Source of the DNA: Candidatus Berkelbacteria bacterium
GTDB lineage: Bacteria > Patescibacteriota > UBA1384 > 2-12-FULL-50-11
NCBI GenBank assembly: GCA_024654065.1
Contig: JANLIQ010000005.1
Coordinates: forward strand, 1-21,394
Direction of reading: 5' to 3'
Length of the DNA stretch: 21,394 bases
Positions 7,505-12,659 of this stretch are shown piece after piece. The position numbers were made by a program, and so were the translations under genes. Under the pieces are notes generated by a model, which was not told the origin of the DNA, did not search any database, and saw nothing but the letters and a program-made list of their open reading frames with translations. Each line of letters opens with the position of its first letter. The first letter of the stretch is position 1.

Positions 7505-7932
7505 TGCGATACTTAGGATTAGATATTGGTGCTCGTTCTATTGGTGTAGCGGTCGGTGAGCTGATCGCAAGCGAATTAATGACTCTCCGATCTGGTAAAG
7601 ATAAAAGTTTTTACGAACAACCAGAATTGTCTTTTGAACCAATAGCAAAGTTAATAGTTCAGGAAGAAGCTGATGCGATCGTTGTGGGATTACCAGTCAA
7701 TGAAGACGGCACTCTAAGTCCTGAAGCAAAAAAAGTTCAAGTATACGCAGACAAGTTAAGCAAGCAACTAGATAAAACGATCCATTTTGTTAATGAGACT
7801 CTCTCAAGTTTCATGGCTTCAGATATACTCGAAAGCCAAGGTCTAAGTATCGAGGAGGCCAAATTGCGTGAGCATCAGTTAGCAGCGCAACTAATCCTAC
7901 AGCAGTTTATTGAAGAGAATGCTGGTTCTTAA
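7504..7932 (+). CDS. ruvX: RuvX/YqgF-family protein (pre-16S rRNA nuclease / Holliday-junction resolvase-like), altered active site
   Basis: The 142-aa protein has the RNase H-like fold of the YqgF family, which processes the 5' end of 16S rRNA in E. coli. Motifs in order: LGLDIGARSIGVAVG with the first catalytic Asp at 7; VVGLPVNEDGT at 60-70; VNETLSS with Glu 98, where most members have DE; and EHQLAAQLIL at 123-132. The last motif normally reads xDxxAAxxIL and carries the third acid. Here that position is His 124, so the canonical acidic triad appears incomplete. It sits between the surface protein (1-nt overlap) and mltG (14-nt overlap). A ruvX-mltG order is common in bacteria. Family assignment is firm; catalytic competence is uncertain. 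Confidence 0.9.
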   Translation: MRYLGLDIGARSIGVAVGELIASELMTLRSGKDKSFYEQPELSFEPIAKLIVQEEADAIVVGLPVNEDGTLSPEAKKVQVYADKLSKQLDKTIHFVNETLSSFMASDILESQGLSIEEAKLREHQLAAQLILQQFIEENAGS

Positions 7933-8830
7933 ACGTATTGCCTTGGGGTTGTTGGGGCTACTTATTGTCCTATCTATTATCTTTATTGTTTTATTAGCAC
8001 CAAAAAATAAGGAATCTACCGAAAAAGTGGATTTTGTTGTGGCGGCTAACCAACGCTCAGCCGAAATTTCACAAAATCTTGAAAAGTCCGGGGTGATAAA
8101 AAATGGATTTTCTTTTTATCTCTACCTTAAACTGATTAACGGTAAAATTTTACCGGGGACCTACGAACTTTCAGCTAGCCAGTCGGCTTCTGATATTGCC
8201 GGACAGCTTGCCAGCGGAAGGTTTAAAGTTGCAAAAATTACCATTATCGAGGGTTGGAGAGCGAGCCAGATGGAGGATTATCTTGTAAAAGAAAAGAATT
8301 TAACTCAATTGGTAGGCTTTACTAAGCTGGCCCAACCAGATGAAGGCTACCTTTTCCCAGACACTTACGAAGTCAAAATTGACGTTACAAGTGCTGAGCT
8401 AATTAAACTAATGCGCGAAACTTTCGATAAGAAAACCAAAGATCTAAGGATTACTCCTGAAACAGTTATTCTTGCTTCTATAGTGGAACGCGAAGCCCAG
8501 GGAGAAGAAGATCGTTCACTTATTGCTGGAGTCTATGCCAACCGGGTTAAGCAGGGAATTAGACTTGAGGCCGATCCTACTATCCAGTACGCCAAGGGTA
8601 ACTGGGCGGCGGTGACACTAGCTGAGTACAAGTCAATAATCTCACCTTACAATACCTACCTAAACGATAGCTGGCCTCCAGGACCTATTTGTAGTCCAGG
8701 ACTTAAAAGCTTAGAAGCTGCAGCCAAACCTGCAACACATGATTATATATACTTCTTTCATGCTAAGGGTCAAACATATTTTTCTAAAACCTACGCCGAA
8801 CACCAAGCTAAGGTTCGTCAGTATTTTTAA
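7919..8830 (+). CDS. mltG: Endolytic murein transglycosylase MltG
   Basis: The 303-aa protein has an N-terminal membrane anchor (about residues 5-27) and an outward YceG/MltG domain. MltG cleaves nascent glycan strands and so sets their length. Signatures seen: the LysM-like segment IIEGWRASQMEDYL; YLFPDTYEV; ASIVEREAQGEEDR with the presumed catalytic Glu right after IV (about 190); YANRVKQGIRLEADPTIQYA; SPYNTYLNDSWPPGPICSPG; and the C-terminal FFHAKGQTYFSKTYAEH. All core motifs are intact and the length is usual for the family. I chose ATG 7919 inside the end of ruvX; an in-frame TTG at 7910 is possible. It likely works with the MreBCD/PBP2 machinery encoded further along the window. Confidence 0.95.
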   Translation: MLVLKRIALGLLGLLIVLSIIFIVLLAPKNKESTEKVDFVVAANQRSAEISQNLEKSGVIKNGFSFYLYLKLINGKILPGTYELSASQSASDIAGQLASGRFKVAKITIIEGWRASQMEDYLVKEKNLTQLVGFTKLAQPDEGYLFPDTYEVKIDVTSAELIKLMRETFDKKTKDLRITPETVILASIVEREAQGEEDRSLIAGVYANRVKQGIRLEADPTIQYAKGNWAAVTLAEYKSIISPYNTYLNDSWPPGPICSPGLKSLEAAAKPATHDYIYFFHAKGQTYFSKTYAEHQAKVRQYF

Positions 8831-8833
8831 CTA

Positions 8834-9595
8834 ATGGTTCGCACTAGGCGATCATTAGGTAGGAGCCCCTCATTCCTAATATTCTTTGTTGTCGCCCTGG
8901 TATTAGCGGTAGTAATTCGTGGTCAATATGTAGACTATTACAAAGGTCTTGAGCTGCCTTCTGGTAGCCTAACTCTAAAGACAAAATTGCCAGAGAAACC
9001 TACACCTGCTACTCCGGCAGTTGCGGAAAAACCACCAGTCACCCTTCCGCTTAAAGTACCTTTTACAACTCAAGCTCCGTTTGCACTTTGGGATCCTTTA
9101 CACGAAGAAGCTTGCGAAGAAGCAAGTCTGTTGATGGTTTACTACTACCGAACAGGTCAAAAGTTTAACTCGCCGTTGGAAGCCGATACGGAAATCAAAA
9201 AGCTGGTCGCCTGGGAAGAAAGTAATGGCTACAAAGTCGATCTAACGGTGAAGGAACTCGTGGCAGTTGCCGGAAAGTATATGAAGCTAAAAACCGGCCG
9301 AGTAATAGTTGGCCCGACCGTAGACCAGCTTAAAGCCGAGCTAATGGCCGGCCGGCCGGTTATCGTTCCGGCCGCTGGACGGGAGCTTCATAACCCCAAT
9401 TTCACCGCCCCCGGCCCAATTTACCATATGTTAGTCCTCAAGAGTTACGACGAAACTGGCTTTATTGTCAACGATCCAGGCACCCGCCGCGGCGAAAACT
9501 ACCATTATGGGTTTAAAACCATAATGGACGCCATGCACGACTGGGATCCGGACAATATCCTCAACGGCCAAAAAGCGGTGGTGGTTTTTGATTGA
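8834..9595 (+). CDS. Membrane-anchored C39-like cysteine peptidase
   Basis: The 253-aa protein has an N-terminal membrane helix (about 13-29), a Pro/Ala-rich linker (50-70) and a papain-like C39-family domain. Candidate catalytic residues are Cys 94 in LHEEACEEASLLM, His 198 in PIYHMLVLKSYD and Asp 214 in IVNDPGTRRG, the typical C39-like order. The sequence WDPLHEEACEEAS with a VPFTTQAPF start matches the 'C39 family peptidase' group common in CPR and Gram-positive bacteria. Substrates are unknown, probably surface or secreted peptides. It starts 3 nt after mltG, with no clear Shine-Dalgarno. From about 9285 to the end the DNA is visibly richer in G+C (e.g. a GGCC/GGCCGG run at 9353-9359) than the first half. 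The last 130 bp recur downstream at 10480-10609 and, decayed, at 11531-11627. Confidence 0.85.
   Translation: MVRTRRSLGRSPSFLIFFVVALVLAVVIRGQYVDYYKGLELPSGSLTLKTKLPEKPTPATPAVAEKPPVTLPLKVPFTTQAPFALWDPLHEEACEEASLLMVYYYRTGQKFNSPLEADTEIKKLVAWEESNGYKVDLTVKELVAVAGKYMKLKTGRVIVGPTVDQLKAELMAGRPVIVPAAGRELHNPNFTAPGPIYHMLVLKSYDETGFIVNDPGTRRGENYHYGFKTIMDAMHDWDPDNILNGQKAVVVFD
9465..9594 (+). repeat. Tail repeat copy 1 (functional 3' end of the C39 gene)
   Basis: This 130-bp segment begins TTGTCAACGATCC and ends at TTTTTGATTG, encoding the last ~43 codons of the C39-like peptidase. It aligns without gaps to 10480-10609, with about 115 of 130 positions identical by hand count and many of the differences synonymous. 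It contains an almost perfect palindrome at 9502-9527: CCATTATGG and CCATAATGG around GTTTAAAA. Confidence 0.9.
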
Positions 9596-9647
9596 CTAAG
9601 GTTAACCATTCTCTTGCAATTATTGTAGTAACACATAACAATAATTG
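9592..9647 (+). promoter_or_regulatory. Candidate promoter overlapped by a 10-bp dyad (possible operator) before the DUF3800 gene
   Basis: TTGACT at 9592-9597, a 17-bp spacer and TGCAAT at 9615-9620 form a possible promoter within and just after the C39 stop codon. A perfect 10-bp inverted repeat, CAATTATTGT (9617-9626) and ACAATAATTG (9638-9647) with an 11-nt centre, overlaps the -10 box and ends 1 nt before the ATG at 9649. As DNA it could be an operator for a dimeric repressor; as RNA it would be a hairpin blocking the start codon. A second possible promoter, TTGCAA 9614-9619 with TAACAA 9636-9641, would be leaderless. Confidence 0.4.
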
Positions 9648-9648
9648 T

Positions 9649-10395
9649 ATGGAAAAGACACCTGGCCCAAAACCAAGAACGAATGTATTCGGTTTTTTTG
9701 ATGAAACGGGTGTGCTTCATACCCCAACTACTGACAAGGTATTTGCTTTGGGCTTATTGGTTTGTCAGCAACCACGGGAGCTACATAGATCTATCGTTGC
9801 CTATAAAAATAGTCAGCGTTATTTTAAAGAATTCAAGTTTACCGATATCAGAGATAATAATCTAGGTTTGTACAGAGGATTTATCGATCTAGTATTCGGG
9901 GGAACGAACAATCGTTTTATTTCAATCGTCTATGACAAGCAGTTGCTGAATATGAGCGATTACAACCACGATCACGAACGAGCTTACAGTATGCTAGCCG
10001 CCCAAGTTATTTCTCATGCCCTAGGTATAGGTCGAACCGCTGAAACTGAATATATTGCCATTCTAGCTGACGATATCTCTACAAGCAAAAGCGATCGGTT
10101 CGAAAAAATTGTTAAAGATAAGGTTCATCAGAAACTGCGACGAAACGCCGTTTTTGGGATCGCGCGGCTAGAGTCTCACGCCATTTCCGAGATTCAACTT
10201 TGTGATGTGCTAGTCGGAACGGTTGCTTATGCTTTTAAAGTCAAATACGGGGTAGTTAAAGGTGAGGGTGCTAAACTGGGTATCGTCAAACACCTACAGA
10301 AGCGTCTAGGCCTTGGCCGCTTATCGCAAACTTTTCAAAAACGGCTCAAGGGGGGAATTTACTTTTCAGTTGAGGAGTATGACAACAAAAAATAG
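9649..10395 (+). CDS. DUF3800 domain protein
   Basis: This 248-aa soluble protein is of unknown function. The family carries conserved acids near the N-terminus, in the middle and near the C-terminus, suggesting an RNase H-like metal site (family knowledge plus inference). Here these are FFDETG (Asp 18, Glu 19), FKFTDIR (62-68), AILADDIST (Asp 141, Asp 142), and ESHAISEIQLCDVLVGTVAYAF (Glu 175, Gln 183, Asp 186), which fits the family's S...LQxAD motif. The start is ATG 9649, because the only upstream in-frame option, TTG 9592, lies in the C39 stop region and would run through the dyad. DUF3800 genes often occur on phages and mobile or defence-rich regions. Its position, inserted between the C39 gene and a second copy of that gene's tail, marks it as acquired cargo. 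Confidence 0.8.
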   Translation: MEKTPGPKPRTNVFGFFDETGVLHTPTTDKVFALGLLVCQQPRELHRSIVAYKNSQRYFKEFKFTDIRDNNLGLYRGFIDLVFGGTNNRFISIVYDKQLLNMSDYNHDHERAYSMLAAQVISHALGIGRTAETEYIAILADDISTSKSDRFEKIVKDKVHQKLRRNAVFGIARLESHAISEIQLCDVLVGTVAYAFKVKYGVVKGEGAKLGIVKHLQKRLGLGRLSQTFQKRLKGGIYFSVEEYDNKK

Positions 10396-10479
10396 ATGGC
10401 GCTTTGGGTCCGACGGCCATCGAAGGCCAACCCACGCATTCCATCTACCTTAAATATAAGGTATCTCAAAGAACGTCCG

Positions 10480-10609
10480 TTGTCAACGATCCCGTTACTC
10501 GCCGCGGCGAGAATTATCATTATGGGTTTAAACCCATAATGGACGCCATGCACGATTGGGACCCGGACAATATCCTAAACGGCCAAAAAGCCGTTATCGT
10601 TTTTGATTG
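10480..10609 (+). repeat. Tail repeat copy 2
   Basis: Gap-free second copy of 9465-9594, beginning at the same TTGTCAACGATCC and ending at TTTTTGATTG. It contains a perfect 24-bp palindrome at 10518-10541 (half-site CATTATGGGTTT). Confidence 0.9.
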
Positions 10610-10613
10610 GTAA
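10480..10613 (+). pseudogene. C-terminal remnant of a second C39-like peptidase gene
   Basis: The frame reads VVNDPVTRRGENYHYGF and continues to NGQKAVIVFDW before a TAA at 10611-10613. It parallels IVNDPGTRRGENYHYGF...VVVFD of the intact peptidase. No catalytic Cys region, membrane anchor or credible start is present. The 85 bp between the DUF3800 stop (10395) and this copy look unrelated to the peptidase. Because many of the differences from copy 1 are silent, the copy was under protein-level selection for some time, either before duplication or in another strain. It is best read as a relic; translation from a TTG at 10404 is formally possible but unlikely. Confidence 0.75.
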
Positions 10614-10670
10614 AGACCTAAAGAAGATCTACAAGACTATCTGCTAGTGTCGAGATATTCACATTTCAGG

Positions 10671-10676
10671 TATAAT
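10671..10676 (+). promoter_or_regulatory. Consensus -10 box (TATAAT) for the AbiEii pair; leaderless start likely
   Basis: A perfect TATAAT at 10671-10676 ends 9 nt before the ATG at 10686, so transcription would begin close to the start codon. No good -35 is seen at 16-18 bp. There is no Shine-Dalgarno before the ATG. Confidence 0.55.
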
Positions 10677-10685
10677 CTATCCAAG

Positions 10686-10883
10686 ATGCACAATTGGTCG
10701 GTGGATGAAAAAGCTTTGCAAAAATATCCGGAAAAGTTCCAGAGATGGCGGCTGGAGCAACTCATTAATTTCGGCCTGGATGGAGAGAAGCTGGACACAG
10801 TGGAATTGAAAAAAGTCCTACCACATCTGGTGATTGATCCAGCTAAGAAGCGCTATCTCCAATTTTTGTTGTCACCCAGATGA
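10686..10883 (+). CDS. Small protein upstream of the AbiEii toxin, probable antitoxin/partner
   Basis: The 65-aa protein begins MHNWSVDEKALQKYP. It contains WRLEQLINFGLDGEKLD, a central motif I associate with small proteins encoded directly before AbiEii-type nucleotidyltransferases in CPR genomes. It is charged and helical and has no membrane segment. It overlaps the next gene by 4 nt (ATGA), the usual arrangement of a two-gene toxin-antitoxin module, so an antitoxin or specificity role is likely. It lacks the winged-helix DNA-binding domain of classical AbiEi antitoxins and is far shorter, so the mechanism may differ. I chose ATG 10686; GTG 10647 lies upstream of the -10 box and would not be in the transcript. 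Confidence 0.65.
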   Translation: MHNWSVDEKALQKYPEKFQRWRLEQLINFGLDGEKLDTVELKKVLPHLVIDPAKKRYLQFLLSPR

Positions 10884-11539
10884 TTTCGACAATTTTGACC
10901 GAGCGCCAGAAGCAGTTTCTGCGCTTATTGGCGAAACAGAAAAACCTTGTAAGTCAATTCTATCTCTCGGGTGGAACAGCTTTGACGGAGTATTACATCC
11001 CTTATCGCTACTCGGAGGATTTAGATTTCTTCAGTCTAGAGCCCGTAGATACTGAAGCTATTGCGGTTTTTCTACGCTCGATAAAAGACCAGCTTGGATA
11101 CGAAAAAGTTGAGAGTAACACGAGCTTTAACCGAAACTTGTTTTTCCTTAGCTTTGCCGACGAGAAACTCAAAACTGAATTCACCTACTTTCCCTTCCCG
11201 CCAATTGAAGAACCGGCATTAAAGGACGCAATTCGGATCGACAGCCTAATTGATATTGCGACCAACAAACTTTTTACTATCTACCAAAACCCTCGCGCTC
11301 GCGATTTTACCGATCTATTTATGATCTGTCGCAAAGAAAACTTTGAGATCAACGATTTAGTTAAAAAAGCGCGAGCCAAATTCGATTGGCAGATTGACCC
11401 AATCAAGCTAGGTAGCCAGTTTTTGCTGGTCAAGGAGCTAAAAGACTACCCGCGATTAATTGAAAAACTCAAGCCAAGTGAATGGGAGAAGTTTTTCCTC
11501 AACGAAGCACGGAAGCTCGGTTCAGAGATCGTCAACTGA
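10880..11539 (+). CDS. AbiEii/AbiGii-type nucleotidyltransferase (toxin)
   Basis: The 219-aa protein belongs to the AbiEii family: nucleotidyltransferase-fold toxins of type IV toxin-antitoxin systems that provide abortive infection, acting by transferring nucleotides to RNA targets in studied members. Motifs: FYLSGGTALTEYY (27-39) with the GG-S/T core, RYSEDLDFF (43-51) with the metal-binding Asp 47 and Asp 49, then IATNKLFTIYQNPRARDFTDLFMI with Lys 130 and the R-D-x-x-D pattern (Arg 141, Asp 142, Asp 145). The active site looks intact. The gene overlaps its small partner by 4 nt. Its last codons, GTC AAC TGA, coincide in frame with the GTCAAC that starts each C39 tail repeat. The 3' end therefore appears to have been formed at the repeat boundary. 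Confidence 0.88.
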   Translation: MISTILTERQKQFLRLLAKQKNLVSQFYLSGGTALTEYYIPYRYSEDLDFFSLEPVDTEAIAVFLRSIKDQLGYEKVESNTSFNRNLFFLSFADEKLKTEFTYFPFPPIEEPALKDAIRIDSLIDIATNKLFTIYQNPRARDFTDLFMICRKENFEINDLVKKARAKFDWQIDPIKLGSQFLLVKELKDYPRLIEKLKPSEWEKFFLNEARKLGSEIVN

Positions 11540-11627
11540 GTTACTCAATCACCTAGTTAGGGCGATACACGACCGAAATTCTAAGAATATCTTAAACAGC
11601 CAAAAAGCCGTTACCGTTTTTGATTAA
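11531..11627 (+). pseudogene. Tail repeat copy 3: decayed and internally deleted C39 3' end
   Basis: The copy starts with GTCAAC (11531-11536, shared with the end of the AbiEii gene), then GTTACTC as in copy 2. It loses about 50 bp including the palindrome, and resumes at 11562. From there it reads AIHDRNSKNILNSQKAVTVFD and TAA (11625-11627), matching AMHDWDPDNILNGQKAVVVFD of the intact gene in frame. It is more diverged than copy 2, so it is probably the oldest duplicate. It has no start codon or function of its own. Confidence 0.7.
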
Positions 11628-11636
11628 GCAGTTTAT

Positions 11637-11667
11637 AAAAACAACCCACCGTCTTTGCGACGGTGGG
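11637..11667 (-). terminator. Rho-independent terminator for the Clp N-domain gene
   Basis: CCCACCGTC (11645-11653) and GACGGTGGG (11659-11667) form a perfect 9-bp GC-rich stem with loop TTTGC. Read on the minus strand the stem is followed by TTGTTTTT (plus-strand 11637-11644), a proper U-tract. No U-tract follows on the plus strand, so it terminates the leftward gene. Confidence 0.85.
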
Positions 11668-11687
11668 CGTTGTAGAACTTCATTGTC

Positions 11688-12437
11688 CTACTCTCGTTGC
11701 ATTGGAAAGAGAGACGCAAGACGACTGAGCTGGATCTCGGTGGATGCTAGTCTCGGGAAGTTGCGAATGACCTTGACTCCTTGAATCCTGAGGTACATTC
11801 CAAGCTGAGATGCCTCGGCTTGACTGAGTGAGAACTGAAACTTTGGTCGTTCAGACCTTCGGTCGAGTACCTCTCTCGGAGATTGCCGACCAACAACCCT
11901 AGTGGGCCAAATACAGACTGTTGTACCGTTGCCGGTTTCGATACATTCTGCTCCCCAACCGCCTTTCGGCAGTGGGGTTCGCCAGCCAGTACGACCAATA
12001 TCCATAATCTGAACGACCAGACGTCGCGCCCTCTCCAACTCGGCTCCGTGTTTGGCGAGGTATCTTCCTGCCGTCCCGTCGGTTTCGCGAATCAAGGCGA
12101 GTAGCAGGTGTTCAACACCCACAACCTTGTCGTTCAGTTGCTCCGCTTCGTCGAACGCATAATCGACTACTCGCTTTGCCCGGGGAGTAAGAATTGGAAC
12201 AGATATGTAGCCCGATTCTGCATGGGGCATATTTTGGACTATATCCGCAATGAGCATATCCGGATTAACGCCCATCTCCCGCAGTATCTTGGCCGGTGCA
12301 CCCTCCTTGTTTTTAAGTAGCCCAAGAAGTTGGTGCTCAGTGCTGACGAAGCCTCCAGAGGACTCTTTTGCCTCCTCAGTGGCGTGGGTGTGTACGTCTC
12401 GGAACTCTACCGTTATCCGAATATTAGCAAAAGACAT
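11688..12437 (-). CDS. Orphan Clp N-terminal-domain protein (ClpC-N-like, no ATPase)
   Basis: This 249-aa cytoplasmic protein carries two tandem Clp_N repeats. The first is about 14-66 (HATEEAKESSGGFVSTEHQLLGLL); the second is about 88-144 (DEAEQLNDKVVGVEHLLLALIRETDG). Clp_N repeats are the adaptor/substrate docking domain of ClpC/ClpA unfoldases. No Walker A/B AAA+ domain follows. Instead there is a ~100-residue C-terminal region (WGAECIETGNGTTVCIWPTR, then LSQAEASQLGMYLRIQGVKV) that I do not recognise. A role as adaptor or decoy for a Clp protease is inference. ATG 12437 is chosen because GGGAGG (12443-12448) lies 5 nt upstream. The gene has its own terminator and is divergent from mreB. 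The DNA seems somewhat richer in G+C than its neighbours. Confidence 0.8.
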   Translation of the reverse strand: MSFANIRITVEFRDVHTHATEEAKESSGGFVSTEHQLLGLLKNKEGAPAKILREMGVNPDMLIADIVQNMPHAESGYISVPILTPRAKRVVDYAFDEAEQLNDKVVGVEHLLLALIRETDGTAGRYLAKHGAELERARRLVVQIMDIGRTGWRTPLPKGGWGAECIETGNGTTVCIWPTRVVGRQSPREVLDRRSERPKFQFSLSQAEASQLGMYLRIQGVKVIRNFPRLASTEIQLSRLASLFPMQRE

Positions 12438-12512
12438 CACGACCTCCCGCACTTGCTTAACTCCCCAATGGAACTGTCCCAAAGATGTTTATGTACAAGC
12501 GCTATTTCGTAA

Positions 12513-12553
12513 GGGTAGTTTAGCAAAAGCTACCCACCTCCACAAGGAGTGGG
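12513..12553. other. Overlapping hairpins in the clpN-mreB divergent intergenic region
   Basis: GGGTAG (12513-12518) pairs with CTACCC (12530-12535). CCACCTCC (12534-12541) pairs with GGAGTGG (12546-12552), with one bulged C. The two stems share bases and are mutually exclusive. On the minus strand they would lie upstream of, or in the leader of, the Clp N-domain gene. No gene is seen in 12438-12659. Confidence 0.4.
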
Positions 12554-12622
12554 AGGCGGATATAACCCAATTGTCGACAGCTTGTCTTTTTACGGCTACA
12601 GCAAGTAATGCAATTACCTCTG

Positions 12623-12650
12623 TTGAAATCGAGGCAGTTTCCAATACAAT
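12623..12650 (+). promoter_or_regulatory. Promoter of the mre operon, leaderless-type
   Basis: TTGAAA (12623-12628), a 16-bp spacer and TACAAT (12645-12650) are each 5/6 matches to consensus. The expected start at about 12657 lies 3 nt before the mreB ATG, which has no Shine-Dalgarno sequence. Confidence 0.6.
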
Positions 12651-12659
12651 GCTAACACG

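Noticed and set aside
10396..10539. ATG frame directly after the DUF3800 stop (about 47 codons)
   Set aside because: It reads tail copy 2 in the wrong frame; the true similarity to the peptidase is in another frame.
10404..10613. Tail copy 2 as a genuine small gene with a TTG start
   Set aside because: Only the C-terminal part is homologous to the peptidase; there is no ribosome binding site and the first ~25 codons are unlike anything seen.
9465..11627. An insertion sequence explaining the cassette region
   Set aside because: No transposase or integrase and no terminal inverted repeats flank the two units; the only transposase trace is IS30-like at the right edge of the window.
11645..11667. 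Strong hairpin as terminator of the AbiEii gene on the plus strand
   Set aside because: No T-run follows on the plus strand; the T-run is on the minus side, serving the Clp N-domain gene.
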